This document shows, piece after piece, positions 10,142 through 21,258 of a stretch of DNA of 64,000 nt. Both the position numbers and the translations under genes were made by a program. The stretch spans positions 1 to 64,000 of the forward strand of contig JAIUPT010000008.1 in the NCBI GenBank assembly GCA_022315425.1, read 5' to 3'. The notes below the pieces were generated by a model, which did not search any database, was not told the origin of the DNA, and saw only the letters and a list, made by a program, of their open reading frames with translations. This stretch comes from Pseudevernia furfuracea. Taxonomy: Eukaryota > Ascomycota > Lecanoromycetes > Lecanorales > Parmeliaceae. Position 1 is the stretch's first letter. Each line of letters opens with the position of its first letter.

Positions 10142-11853
10142 AATACGAAGAACTCTCAAAAGCAAATATCGTCTTTTTATATTTAACGATTATATCTCTT
10201 ATATTAATAATAGAGTTATAAGATTAGACTTACGAATTAAATTCGTAATACGATATTAAAATTAAATTAAATTAACTTAAGACTTGAGTCGTAAAAAAAG
10301 TAAGAAACTATTTTAGAGAATTTTAAATTTAATTAGTATTTGAGATAGATTTGATTTTAATATTTTTGATTTTTATAATTTTTATAATTTTTTTTATTAC
10401 GTTTTTCAATTTAATTTTATTTTTATTTTTTTCGACGTAGCTCGAATTCGAATTCTACATTTTATAAATTTATAAATTTAATCGTTTTATTATTTTATCG
10501 CTACATGAAAGAAAATCACTATTAAAATATATGTTAAATGTCTAATTTCTCAAAGCTCTCAAAGCTAAAAACCTTCAATCTACAATTTATTAATAACTAT
10601 AAGATTAATTCTAAAAATTCTCGATTTTCTAAATAGCGCAAATAAGTCTTCACAATTGAAAAAAAAAATCTCAAAAAAGTAATAGAAAAGTAAAAAGTTA
10701 TTCAAAATATAAGACTTGTACGCACAAATTTTTCCGAGGCCGCGTATCCCTCATTATCAAGAAGTAAGCGACCGAGCAACGATATTAAAATCCTACTTTA
10801 TTTTATTAATAAGAAGTCAAATTTGATAATTCTTATAGCGTTAGAATACGCACGTTGAGCTCTATAATCTACGAAAATTTAAAGAAATCATATACAGAGA
10901 GAATAGAGTGATTGAAGTTGCAAAAAGAAATCATCAAATTTTTTGATGAGGGTGCTCGAAAGGCCTAGCGAGCTAACAAAGCGAGTCTAGTCAAAAAGCG
11001 TAGAACTAACGATTTGATTATTGACTACACATACAAATTAAGATTTTTTAACTTAGCCCTATCTTTTTCTTTTATATATACTAATAAAATTTTATATTAA
11101 TAATAACATTATTCTTTTATATCTTTCAGCTCATGTCACGTATATTCTTTAATTATTAGATGTTGAAATCTTTTAGTCTTTGTTAATCGCATATTATAAA
11201 TATTTAAATGAATTCATAAAACTTGAAAAGAGTTATTTAATAAACAAATCGAATTTTTTTCGCTTGATTCAAATAATAAAAAAGAATATTATAACGAAAA
11301 AAAATATCAAGTATTTATAATAAAAGAGTGAAGTTTTTAATTAACTTATAAATTATATTAGATAGACTAAGTTATAAGATGTTAAAGTCTGAATCTCGCT
11401 CTGTTATACTCTTAGTTATAGTATTTAATAATTTAATTTTTTATTTTATTGACTTCAATAACTACGAAGCAAGTAAATTAAATAATTAAATAAATTAAGA
11501 CTAAAGATCATAATTCAATTTTGTTAGATAAGATTAATAAAGCATATAATATAGCTTTAGCTTTTAACATCTTATTTAAAGTTATTAATAATAATCTTCT
11601 TAAGATATAATAAAGAAAGAAAGATAAGACTAAGTGTAAATAGATATACTAGAAGAAAGCTTAAATTATGACTCTTAAAATTATATAAAAACGAAAGAAT
11701 AAGCAGACTATAAAGCAATAGAAATGAGAGAATAATCAAGTTATTAAACATTTAAAATAACAATTCAAGAGTATATATCGTTTAAGATTCGAGATTTTTG
11801 AGAAAAGAAGAATTAAAAGTTTAATTAAAAAGAAGACGACTATTTTATGCTTT
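10142..11853. other. AT-rich decayed DNA, no intact gene
   Basis: No open frame of note. The stretch 11500-11840 on the + strand is A-rich with many AAAGA/AGAAG triplets and could be the RIP-degraded tail of a DNA transposon ORF, but no motif can be named. The last 16 bases (11838-11853) are duplicated at 12045-12060. Confidence 0.6.
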
Positions 11854-12060
11854 TGTTACGAGCGTACCCCGCGTCCCTGCATTCCTTTGACACACGCCTT
11901 CCTTTGACACTTCCCTTTTAGGCTTAGCGTGTCTTGGCAGGTTCACTCCGCCATACATATATGGTCTTCCTCCCAGTACATAGTTGTTCTGCATCTAGTT
12001 GTCTTATTCAATACATCTATATGACTTGACTCTGTACTGATTCTGACTATTTTATGCTTT
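11838..12060 (+). mobile_element. Dispersed repeat A insertion flanked by exact 16-bp duplication
   Basis: A 191-bp GC-richer segment (11854-12044) begins TGTTACGAGCGTACCCC. It is bounded by GACTATTTTATGCTTT at 11838-11853 and again at 12045-12060. The exact duplication marks an insertion, but 16 bp is far longer than the 4-6 bp made by LTR integrases. No poly-A tail is present, so it is not a typical SINE. The copy at 3237-3438 appears to share the same 3' limit. Confidence 0.75.
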
Positions 12061-12330
12061 ATCTTAACATTATCAAAATTATTATTATTTTTAATACTCG
12101 CTTCATTATAATAATAACAATAATTAAAGCGAGACGAAAGAATTAAAAGAATTAAAAGAACTATTAAAAGAGTTAAAAGAGTTAAAAGAATTTTTAGTCT
12201 TACTTTTGAGAAGGAGATAATATATAACGAAGAAGCTCGTTTTTTAAGTTATAAAAGATATATAATAACGAAAAAACGATAAAATAGTTATAAAAGATAA
12301 ATATAATGTTATATATAAAATAGGCTGGCC

Positions 12331-13168
12331 TTAGACGTATACCCCCTTCTCACTAGACGTATACTCTCATGTTTACTAGACGTATACCCTCTCTAATTCG
12401 ATTAGCAGTCATGCGGAGACTAACTTAATGAGATAAACTTCCGCAGATATTCGAAGTAAGGTCGAATATCTTCATGTTTTCGAAGTTTGAACATCTATCA
12501 AGTAACGCGAACTCTCTGAATTTGAGTATGTTTAGTAAGAACGAAAGCAGGAGCGTGCGCGTCGACAATAACAAGAGAAGGAGAATAACACGCGTCGCGA
12601 TCTATTAATCACTATCGATTAAATAACTAAATAAGAGAAGAAGACTGTGATCGATATATTCTTTAAATCTAAGACTATACGAGAGTATTCTTTAAATCTA
12701 AGACTATACGAGAGTATTCTTTAAATCTAAGACTATACGAGAGAGAGATATTACACGAGAGAGGGTCGCTATATAAGAAGAAGATGATATATTAACATAA
12801 CACTAGAGTGCTAAGAGATTGTTTGATTCTTTTTAGCTATAGATTAGTTAGTTAAAATTACGCGTAAATATTTGAATTTAATAGCAAGAGAAGAAGATAG
12901 CTAGTTAATTAAGTGTTATTATAATAAAAAGATTCGAAAGATTCAAATTAATGCAATTAAATTATTCAAATTAAAAGAAAAGATCTAAAAAGACTTATCT
13001 TACTACATTATGTTACTGATATAAATCTTTAAGATCTTCTCTCAGATTTAGAATTGCGAAGGTTTATTTTATTAAGTTAGCGCTCGCATAACTGTTAATC
13101 GAATTAGAAAGAGTATACGTCTAGTAAACATAAGAGTATACGCCTAGTAAAAAAAAAAATACGTCTAA
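12331..13168. mobile_element. MITE-like element with ~79-bp terminal inverted repeats
   Basis: 12331-12409 is the inverted repeat of 13091-13168, differing mainly by transitions. Each arm carries three spaced copies of a TAGACGTATAC-like motif (12332, 12354, 12377), about 22 bp apart, like transposase-binding arrays. The 838-bp element has no transposase ORF. It is probably a non-autonomous DNA transposon. No clean target duplication was found, so the superfamily is not assigned. Confidence 0.75.
12657..12743. repeat. 29-bp unit repeated three times
   Basis: Three exact tandem copies of a unit beginning TATTCTTTAAATCTAAGACT, inside the MITE-like element. The lack of any difference between copies in otherwise RIP-decayed DNA suggests a recent slippage. 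Confidence 0.95.
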
Positions 13169-13184
13169 GAACTATCATAAAATA

Positions 13185-13452
13185 TGTTAGACTGGCTTAT
13201 ATAATATAGATATATATAAGACAGGCTAGGGTTGTGTAGCAATGTGAACTTAGCGAAGATATATATATTGCGTATAGTATATCTAATAGTAAGACTAATT
13301 CTTAAGGAAGGAAAATGGGAAACTTCGGGGCATGGCCCTCTTAAGCTTCTCACGCCAAGGATCCGCTTGGCATGCGTATGCCGAGCGATTCGGTTACGCT
13401 CGGCAACCTCCGGGCTCATGCGACAGCTGTCCTCTTGGTCTCGCTGCTAACA
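13185..13452. mobile_element. Solo LTR with 5-bp target duplication AAATA
   Basis: 268 bp, begins TGTTAG and ends CTAACA (6-bp inverted termini, TG...CA). It is flanked by AAATA at 13180-13184 and 13453-13457. Its right half (13310-13445) is strikingly GC-rich within AT-rich DNA. No second LTR is nearby, so it is best read as a solo LTR left by LTR-LTR recombination. The family is different from the 3581-10141 element. Confidence 0.85.
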
Positions 13453-13457
13453 AAATA

Positions 13458-14149
13458 TTAGTTCTACGTAATATATTTATGTCGAGTTATTATATAATTT
13501 TGATAACAAGTAGACATTTTAATTTTGTCTCGAATTTATCGAATTTTAGAGATAATGCATTTCTTAAAAAGATATATATTCTAATAGATACGAGTAAGCT
13601 TTATTAGTTTAAAGATCGTTTTATATAATTATATTACTCGTATATACGATTAATTTATATTATTATTTTAACTATATTTATAAAAGTCTTTTAAACGTCT
13701 TATTATTTAATTTTCTTTATTATATACTTTAACGAGATCGCTATTCTTTTATTTCTCGCGATATTCTTAAAATACGTTAAGATCTTCTTAGAGAACTTAG
13801 CTTAATAAGACTCAGCGCGACTTAACTTCGTATCTGCGAGTATATAGAATAATAGAGATCTTTTTATAATATAATTAATATTTAATATCGTTATTTCTTT
13901 CTCTAATAGATATATTATTATAAAAGTCTTTAATAGACGTAAGAGTCTTATATTATTAAGACTAATAGACTACTTATCTTTACTAGTAATTAATATCTAT
14001 TAAAAGATATCTTAATAAGAGTCTTAACTTATATACTTAACTAGATAGTAATTTCGATAAAAAGAACTATTCTCTTTATATATATTAAGATTAGATCTAG
14101 AAGAATTATAAAGATATAATTAGACGAGAATAAAGAGTTTATCGAACTA
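13458..14149. other. AT-rich decayed DNA
   Basis: No supported gene. A minus-strand frame at 14041-14229 is open only because it crosses a fragment of repeat A; its LDLACL segment also appears in the frame over the 3237-3438 copy, so it is repeat-derived. Confidence 0.6.
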
Positions 14150-14235
14150 TTTAAAAGGGAGACTCTATATATATAAGAGATAAGATCTTCATCAAGACAC
14201 GCTAAGTCTAAAGGGGAAGTGTCTGTCAAAATTTA
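14150..14235 (-). repeat. Dispersed repeat A, fragment
   Basis: The minus strand carries the GACACTTCCCCTTTAGACTT core and GCGTGTCTTG, aligning with the middle of the 11854 and 14413 copies. Both ends are missing or too decayed to follow. Confidence 0.6.
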
Positions 14236-14412
14236 AGTTCTTAACTATGACCTCTGCGTATGTCGACTATATTATCGAATTTCTATAGGGTAAAATAGAT
14301 CTCTCAGAAGATTCTGAGATAGAATAATTCAAGTAATCTATATATTATTCTTGTCATATATCTGAAATCTTGACAGTGTCAAAGACAGATGTGTCAAGAG
14401 GATGCAGAGTAC

Positions 14413-14621
14413 TGTTACGAGCGTACCCTGCATCCCTTGACACCTCGTACCTTTGACACCTACGCTAGCCCTATCAGGCTTAGCGTGTCTTGGCAGGTTC
14501 ACCCCGCCATACATATATGGCCTCCCTCCCAGTCCATAGTTGCTCCTCAGCTTGTTATCTTCGTTACATACTACACTACGGTTATCACCACAGTACGGTC
14601 CTTACAACTACGATCGTAACA
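14413..14621 (+). repeat. Dispersed repeat A, copy with inverted termini
   Basis: Begins TGTTACGAGCGTA and ends TACGATCGTAACA, a 13-bp inverted pair with one mismatch. The first ~120 bp match the copy at 11854. The last ~80 bp differ, so this is a second subfamily. TG...CA ends and ~209 bp length suggest a solo LTR, but no 5-bp duplication is visible. Confidence 0.7.
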
Positions 14622-15146
14622 ATATATTATTAATATAATTTATGTTATTATTATAACTATTCTTAATTACGAGATAGTCAAATAATTTATAACCTCTTTA
14701 CGAATTAATCTTTAGCTTCACGAAAGACTTAAAATATCTTAAAGGGCTTTTTAAGTTAAAAAAAGATCGATCGCTTGCGTTACTATCGTAGACTAACGAC
14801 AAGAATTATATTAGATAATTAATCGAAGATACGATATGTGAGAGTGTCTCATATCAATATTGAAGGCTGAAGCCTTGAGCAAAGGGTGAAAGGTTTAGCG
14901 TTTCTCCAGTATGCGCTCACTCAAAGGATTGTGAGATCCCAGGGTAGACGTAGCTGCCAATTTAGAGTATTTGTTGAAAACCATGGCAGTCAGCCCTACC
15001 TGGACTAGTGGCTTGGCACTAGTGTGACACCTACTCTCCTGGAGATACTACCTATAGGTCTTCAGTCTAGCCAATACAGTCAATAGTACCCATATTATTC
15101 AACAGTATTATACGTAATCGCATTGATATCCTATTAGCCAGTCCAG
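14622..15146. other. Transition from AT-rich to normal DNA
   Basis: AT-rich to about 14860, then base composition becomes balanced within a few tens of bases and stays so to the end of the window. No gene seen in 14870-15146, which is probably the 3' flank of the next gene. Confidence 0.6.
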
Positions 15147-16258
15147 TCAAGTGTTGCCGGGAACTTCGAGTTCTTTCGCATGTTCTACGTCTCTCAATTC
15201 CTGTGTTTGGCTGTACCACGCTGACTCCATCCTCGTGCTTCCGTTGCCCGGCATCTCGAATATTCTGTCTTCCCCTTCCATCTCATACCTGACCCCTTCG
15301 CCGTCTAATTCCTGCTTTCTTCGTCCTTCGTCTTCTAGTTCCGCTTTCTGATCCACGTAAAGTTGCACATTGGATGTCATTGCCGGATGATTCGTGAAGG
15401 TTGCCTTGCTTCGCTTCTTGCGGTATCTGCGGATGATGATGAAGCAAAGCAGGAGTATTGTCAGTCCGGCAGTTGGTACTACAACAGAGATGATGATGAT
15501 TTGCGTAGAATGGACATATCGCCCGGGTGCTAAGTCCTTTATCGAAGTTGCGGAGGGAAGTGCAGTCGCGGAGGTCTCTACCGGAGTTGCGGAGGGAAGT
15601 GCCGTTGCTGAGGTTGGGTATGTGTATTGTCCTTGGTACGTTGGCATCACTTGTGATGGCTGCAAGGTAATACTACATCCCTCATAACCTAATTTGGCAA
15701 AGAAAGAAGAGTATGTGTCATCGAGGAAGCTGCTGTAGTTTGAAAATTCTACATTCAGGGGAACAGGAAAGACTTGTGTCTCGACCAATGGGACCGGCGA
15801 GCTTGTGATTTTGATGCATTTTCCGGTCACTGATGATTCTGAGGTAGCAGAGTATGCCGTGAAGAGGATAGAAACTTGCAAAATTGCTTCACTATGGGTT
15901 GTAGATATCAGTTGCAAGATAACAGGACAAGGTCTTCACACTTACTCAGCAGCGGGGTTGTAATTAAATGAAGACGTGCTGCTCTACCAGTCAGAAAACA
16001 GTAGTGCTAGAGCTTGACGCTTACTCATACACCAGATTATCCTGAGTCCAGAAAGTGCCGCTCGTTGTAATGACGTCTGCATTCACATTACAGCCTCTGC
16101 ATGTAGGTGCTGCAGTACACGTGCTGCAAAGAGCTGCTATATGGAGTCAGAAGCCGAACTTTTCAAGGCGTTGATCGGAACTCACTTGACGTTGACTGAC
16201 TGGCGCATAATCCAATAATCAGGAAAATAATAAACGATCTCCTCACATACAGATCCAT
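15147..16258 (-). CDS. Secreted-then-anchored single-pass membrane protein (4 exons)
   Basis: Exons read as 16258-16186, 16136-16025, 15978-15946 and 15891-15147 (320 aa). All three introns are 47-54 nt with GTGAGT/GTAAGC/GTAAGT donors, CTGA(C/T)-type branch points and AG acceptors, and the frame is continuous across them. The product begins MDLYVRRSFIIFLIIGLCAS, a signal peptide. A Cys-containing ectodomain (CSTCTAAPTCRGC) follows, then a Ser/Thr/Ala/Pro stalk with two similar SATALPSAT segments, a transmembrane helix (TQIIIISVVVPTAGLTILLL region), a basic stop-transfer (RRYRKKR) and an acidic ~85-aa tail ending ELEVPGNT. This architecture is common among fungal cell-wall/surface proteins of unknown function. 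The first gene inside the subtelomere boundary. Confidence 0.8.
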
Positions 16259-17785
16259 GGTGAAAATAGCATGAAACCAATTCGCATGGGCGCCATAAAA
16301 GAAGAGCGAGAGAGAGAGAGAGAGAGAGGGAAAGAAAAAGAGAAGCAGAAGAAGGAAGGGGCTGTCCTTGGACTAGGTGGATTTCCGCAGCATCATGAGA
16401 ATCTGCACGAAGACGTAGGGAAGCGCTCCTTTCGGTAGGAAGCACAGCGATCTTGCAAATTTGCTTGCGAGATAAACCTGGGGGAACGAGATCGCCGGCT
16501 ATCCTTGGCTCACCTCAGCTAACTTATGTGCAAGCTGCACTGCGCCAACATCCTGCGCCTTCCGAAACTGCCTCATACCAGTCAAATGATCTTCAGAGAC
16601 AGCCTATGTCATGACAGAGTCACTCACTGTCCGGAGCCAGCACTCAGCACGACGTTGCATTACAGCGGTGTATGCATAGTCTCGGTATATCAGACCTTCT
16701 TAGATGGGTGTCTATGACCAGCCCTACACTCGTACCTCGCTTCTGGGGCCAATCATTCGCAAGCTCATTACGACATACCCCTCCTATAGAGTGTACTTAT
16801 GCAAGAGTGCGGCATTAATTGCGTCATCCTGCAGAGCTGAGGCATGGAGTACTGCCCACTGCACCTATCAGCTATCAGGTTTCCTTGATCTTAGCTCTTG
16901 TTATAGAATTACGAGATATGAAGAGAGGTTGATGCATATTTGAAACACGAAGATGATTGTGGTCGCGATGGTGCAAGTAGGGTCCAGAGAGGTTAGTCTC
17001 GGCGTCATCAGCGCCGGTTTCCCATCTCTAACACTTCTCCTCCTTATTCTTCTCGGCAAATGACCCTTGACTTCCAGAAGAACTAGCTCCTGTTAGCAGA
17101 GATCGCGATGGCAAGATAAGAAATGCAGAGTTTATTCGCATAGCAGAAGCGACGGATGGGGATGCACGGTCGCAGAGTCTCAAGCTGGTTGTACGGACTT
17201 GTAATGCTAGCGATGATATAAACCACCGGGGTGGGAGCGGCGGACCGATTATGATCACGCATCAGGTTAATTCGATCAGGGACAAGAAGAGGGACCAGGT
17301 ACCTAAGGCGGAGCAATAATTGACGGCTGAATAATGTCATAGTAACTGATGACTCGCGGTGAAAGTGTCCAGTATGTCAGTCGCTACTTCAGGGGTTGTG
17401 TCTCAATCTGTCTGCTGGTATGTCTTAATTTATCTCTCAGTACCCTTAGGAACCTCTTGAAGCTTCGCTTGCGAGTAATCTAAGCCCTACCTCTTCTTAA
17501 AAAGACTAGAACTTCTCGTTAGCTGCCTTGGATGACCCCAAGGGTAAACAATCACTGTTCAGCCAACTGATTCAGAGTATGTTATGAGGTATCACAGGAT
17601 AGGCATTGTCGAATTACCCGCGACATCAAGTATATAGAGAAGCAGGGAAAAGATAGAAAAGAACGGTAACGACTGAGTTATATTTGTTCTTGACTAATGC
17701 TGAATGCATGTTTTAATGAAATTGTACAAAAGATGAAGTGAAATTCCCACAAAGATCCCTGTCTGCAAGATTACCTTCCATTTCT
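16259..17785. other. Intergenic, no supported gene
   Basis: Contains an AG dinucleotide run (about 16305-16329) just upstream of the preceding gene and repeat B at 16701-16791. Short frames on both strands show no recognisable domain. Confidence 0.5.
16701..16791 (+). repeat. Dispersed repeat B, copy 1
   Basis: Begins near GGGTGTCTATGACCAGCCC and continues through CATTCGCAAGCTCATTACG to CCCCTCCTATAGAG. About 75 bp recur in inverted orientation at 61482-61556 with roughly seven differences; the first ~38 bp recur at 54630-54668. Probably the end of an unidentified transposon. Confidence 0.75.
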
Positions 17786-19009
17786 TCACCAGATGCCAAG
17801 GCCCTCGCCTCTACGAACGTAGCCCTTCTGAAACTTGGGGCTGGAGCGCTTAGCAAAGACCTGATATCCACCTACACACTTCGTACCCGAAGCTACAGGT
17901 ATCCATGTAACGGTGAGCTGTGCGGTACACATGCCAATTTGCAATCCGTCAGGCGAGCAGACGGACTGGCCTGCTGTGGAGCATGTGCCGGTAGATGAGG
18001 TGGAGGGCGTTGTTGAACTTGATGAAGAGTTGGTCATTGCTGAAGGCGCAGAGCTAGGCGCTGCGGCAGCAACCGGAGATGCAGCAACGGATGGGGCGGC
18101 AGCTGGAGCGGCGGAAGAAGCGACTGATGAGGCGACTGATGGTGCAGCTTCGGCAGGAGCGGCAGAAGCAGCCATTGAAGGTGCAGCTGAAGAAGCACTA
18201 GAAGATCCAGATGAAGAGGACCCAGCGGAAGGTGCACTTGAATTCGATCCTGATGAACTTGATCCAGATGAGCCACCACCAGCCACAACATTACATTTGG
18301 GGCCTGTAGGGGCGGTGAGTGCGCTGGTTCCATCCTTTTCGACTGAAGTTCCAGGGTCTGGAAATTGCACGTCGGCAGAGTCCACAGTCTCGCAGTCGCT
18401 TGTTGGAATATTTGCCTTGAACATGCCTGGGAAAGATGCTGTTGCGCGACCAGAAAGCTCAGGAATGCCGAGAGTTTCGTTCAGAGTGGCCGCTCTCTTC
18501 TTCGATCCTCCGCTAACTTTGACTGACGCGCAATTCATGTACATCTCACGGTTGCCAATTTTATTGAACCAGGTCCAGGCCAAAGTGTATGATCCCGGAG
18601 TAATACCATCAGGGATGGTATAGGTGTAATTACTGCCTCCACTTTGGCCCGCGGCGTCGTTGCCAGGGTTGCCTTTGGCAGGACAACCTCCTTCAATAGA
18701 GTGGATGACCATCCAGTTGGAACTCTTTGTCGCTGGCATGTCCGTGGTGAGAGAGATCTGGCATGATCCTCCGCCGTGTACTGCGGAACCGATGAACCAG
18801 AGTGGCTGTGGTGCGCCAATAGCCATCTCCGTGACAATTGCACCTGTGTTGCTTGTGGCTTTGCATGGAAAGTTGGAGCCATCTGCTACCAAGGGGCTGT
18901 TGTCGGGACTGCCGTATGGTGGTGGGCTACCAAGAATCATATGAGCGTTGGTTGTGGCGGCGAAGAGGCCGAGGGCCGAAAAGGAGAGAATCGACATGAT
19001 TGAAGACAT
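17786..19009 (-). CDS. AA11-family lytic polysaccharide monooxygenase with C-terminal X278-like module
   Basis: 407 aa, single exon; the start is the ATG that gives a signal peptide ending just before a His. Cleavage after residue 22 exposes His23, which with His78 (VHGGGSCQ) would form the copper histidine brace; Tyr157 in NREMYMNCA is the likely axial residue. HMILGSPPPYG and AWTWFN..GNREMYMNC are hallmarks of AA11 LPMOs, which oxidatively cleave chitin. The catalytic domain ends near 170. A Ser/Ala/Pro-rich linker runs about 260-340, and a Cys-rich module (343-395, with CSPDGLQIGMC and VASGTKCVGGY) matches the X278 type seen on many AA11 proteins. Secreted; likely acts on fungal or arthropod chitin. 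The antisense strand is open through the linker only because of codon bias. Confidence 0.93.
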   Translation of the reverse strand: MSSIMSILSFSALGLFAATTNAHMILGSPPPYGSPDNSPLVADGSNFPCKATSNTGAIVTEMAIGAPQPLWFIGSAVHGGGSCQISLTTDMPATKSSNWMVIHSIEGGCPAKGNPGNDAAGQSGGSNYTYTIPDGITPGSYTLAWTWFNKIGNREMYMNCASVKVSGGSKKRAATLNETLGIPELSGRATASFPGMFKANIPTSDCETVDSADVQFPDPGTSVEKDGTSALTAPTGPKCNVVAGGGSSGSSSSGSNSSAPSAGSSSSGSSSASSAAPSMAASAAPAEAAPSVASSVASSAAPAAAPSVAASPVAAAAPSSAPSAMTNSSSSSTTPSTSSTGTCSTAGQSVCSPDGLQIGMCTAQLTVTWIPVASGTKCVGGYQVFAKRSSPKFQKGYVRRGEGLGIW

Positions 19010-20614
19010 CTTGTGATTGAAATTTGTTGCTGTGCTTCGTTCCCGACGAAGTGTGACTTTTGAATTTGGAGTCTTGGGGTTTGTTGATTTTCTTGGCGGG
19101 AGAATTTTGAAGATGGTGTGAAGTGTGAGGAAAGTAAATTCTGGAGATTGGTGAAGGAGTTTATAAAGGCGACCAGCGCAGTAGAGAACAAATACAGATT
19201 CCAGAAGCACAAAGAACGCTGTACAATGTGTTATTGTGAGTGATCGAGAGGGAACAATAAGGAATGTGATACAATTTAAAAGAACATTGGAGAACAATTA
19301 TGCCACTCAAGTATGAGGCACGACGTTTGCAGTGCATTGAAGGGGCAAAAGGAAACAGAGATACGTGGAGACGCCGTAAGATCGAAACCTGACCTTGAGG
19401 CCGACAAAGGCCTGCTTGAAACGACCCAAATCCACCTTTAGAGAGTGTAGCCATATCTCGTCCAATCATAGAGCATGGAAGCCCTTTAAGTTGAGGAGAG
19501 AGTGTTTGGAGTGGGAGAGTAGGGCGCATAAGAAGTGACCTTGACGTGTTCATCTTCTCCATCTTGTAACAGCTTGTGGGTCCTAGGTAGAATGCAAGTG
19601 TTCGTTTGCAAACAAGGCACACCCAATGAATATGTCTGAAAGCATCATTCCTGAGGTGTTTCAGATTCGGCGGCGCTTAGGAATGTCTTGGCGCTTCGAC
19701 AGGCCACAAAAGACCACGACTTATCAATCTGTGTTCGCCATAACCTCTTGTTCAATTTCCAACAGACTCTGCCTGAAGAATCAAAATAAAAAGGGGCTGC
19801 GATGATGCTGCTGAAGCGCAGTTTGAGAAGGCATGAGGGCATAAATCCAATCTTGCCGAATTACGGCATTTGCCTAAGCTATGTTAAGCCTAGCGCCAAG
19901 CCCCCTGATAAATTTGAACAAGGCAAATCTCACTCCACAGAGTTCGACATATGGTGATAGTTGTACATGGATATAATGAATGTGATTCCTGATAGATACG
20001 AGAAAGGTCTGGTGTTCTCATAGAATGACCCAAGTTCTGAGCTTCATCCAACTTCTGTGAAATGCGCAATGCAACGATTCAGTTAGGAAGCGCTTTGAAC
20101 TACCTTGTAGACCAAAGCAGCACTATGAGCACCGCGGACTCGCCTCAATACCTTGCTTCCTGATTCTTTCGCAAGGTCGGATATTGTCAAGACGGGACAT
20201 AGGATGTGCGTCGACTTGTCACAGTATGAATGATGGAATTCAGCCAATCATAGGCCGTTCCGCCCGCACTAGCGTGCCTTTTAGCGTGGCGCTAGTGGGC
20301 GACTCTTGTCTATCCTTCTCCTTCTCTTCCTTCTTGTCCACTACATGTATTCTACATAGTCATGCAATAGAGTCGTTCTATTAGCCACCCAATACAAGAC
20401 CTCATAGCTGTCATATATTCCAACAATGAAACGCTTATTAACCGCTGCAGCGAGCGATCTTAGAGCAGTCGCTTCTCCCGGCCATTGACACCTCCTAGAT
20501 GCGGGTGCCAACATGCAATGCGACCCAAACATCTTATGCTTTTACTTGTAATAACTTAAACAATGCGGTGCTACCTTCGCCCCATGGACAAATCCTATCA
20601 ACCAAGTCCCCACT
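19010..20614. other. Intergenic, no supported gene
   Basis: Upstream region of the LPMO and beyond. Several short frames without recognisable domains. A small GC-rich inverted repeat (GCACTAGCG...CGCTAGTGG, about 20266-20298) could form a hairpin. Confidence 0.5.
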
Positions 20615-21000
20615 TCATGGCTCATTAACGACCAACTTTACCCACATATCAGAGACTTCATCGCTTGACTTTAGCGGGCTCCCGCTGATGAAAGTTTCCA
20701 GCATCAACGAAGATGATGACTGCGTTGACGCAGCCTCAGACCCACCTTTGATACCAGCCCAGACCAATGACTGCCTCCACGCTGCATCACAAATGCTACA
20801 GGAAGAGTCACTTCCTAGATCTATCGTCTCTGCAAGGAGGCGAACCAAGGCTTCTTCTAGCTCCCACAAGTCATCCGGCCTAGGGCCTGCGTAACCTCTC
20901 TAGACGTAGTTCAAGACTTAGAGGAAGACAAATTTCCCCTTTGAACCGTGCATATGGCGGCTTCGCACCTTGTCATGGAGTGTGCCTGGGGATTCCCTCA
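20615..21000 (-). pseudogene. Possible degraded protein-coding relic
   Basis: An 84-codon minus-strand frame (20869-20615) reads DLWELEEALVRLLAETIDLG and has the look of an amphipathic protein segment. Upstream, a different frame (LSLELRLERLRRP) appears to lead into it, so a frameshift or intron is implied. No family recognised and no clear start; it may also be chance. Confidence 0.25.
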
Positions 21001-21258
21001 TGTCGGTGAGAAGACTTTCCTTGGGCCAAAGAAGCTTGTCTATGTCCTGGCCTTTGGAAGGATTCCGTCACTAGTACCTACGTATGGCGAGCTAATGCTA
21101 GGGACACTAAGTGTAACTAGCGTTGACGACGTAGAAACTGCGTGATGAGTGTTTAGAATTACCGAGCTCGAAACGTCGTTGAGCCAACTCGTTAGACTGT
21201 TTGTGCTTCAGGTTGTTTGATCCGAAAAGTTACAACCTTCAGTGGTCATTGAACAATC

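Noticed and set aside
11854..12044. Repeat A as a SINE with Pol III A and B boxes
   Set aside because: GGTTCACTCC resembles a B box, but the A-box-like word lies only a few bases away, the spacing is wrong, and there is no A-rich tail.
17913..18623. 236-codon + strand frame opposite the AA11 LPMO
   Set aside because: Antisense shadow of the Ala/Ser-rich linker; the minus strand carries clear LPMO motifs.
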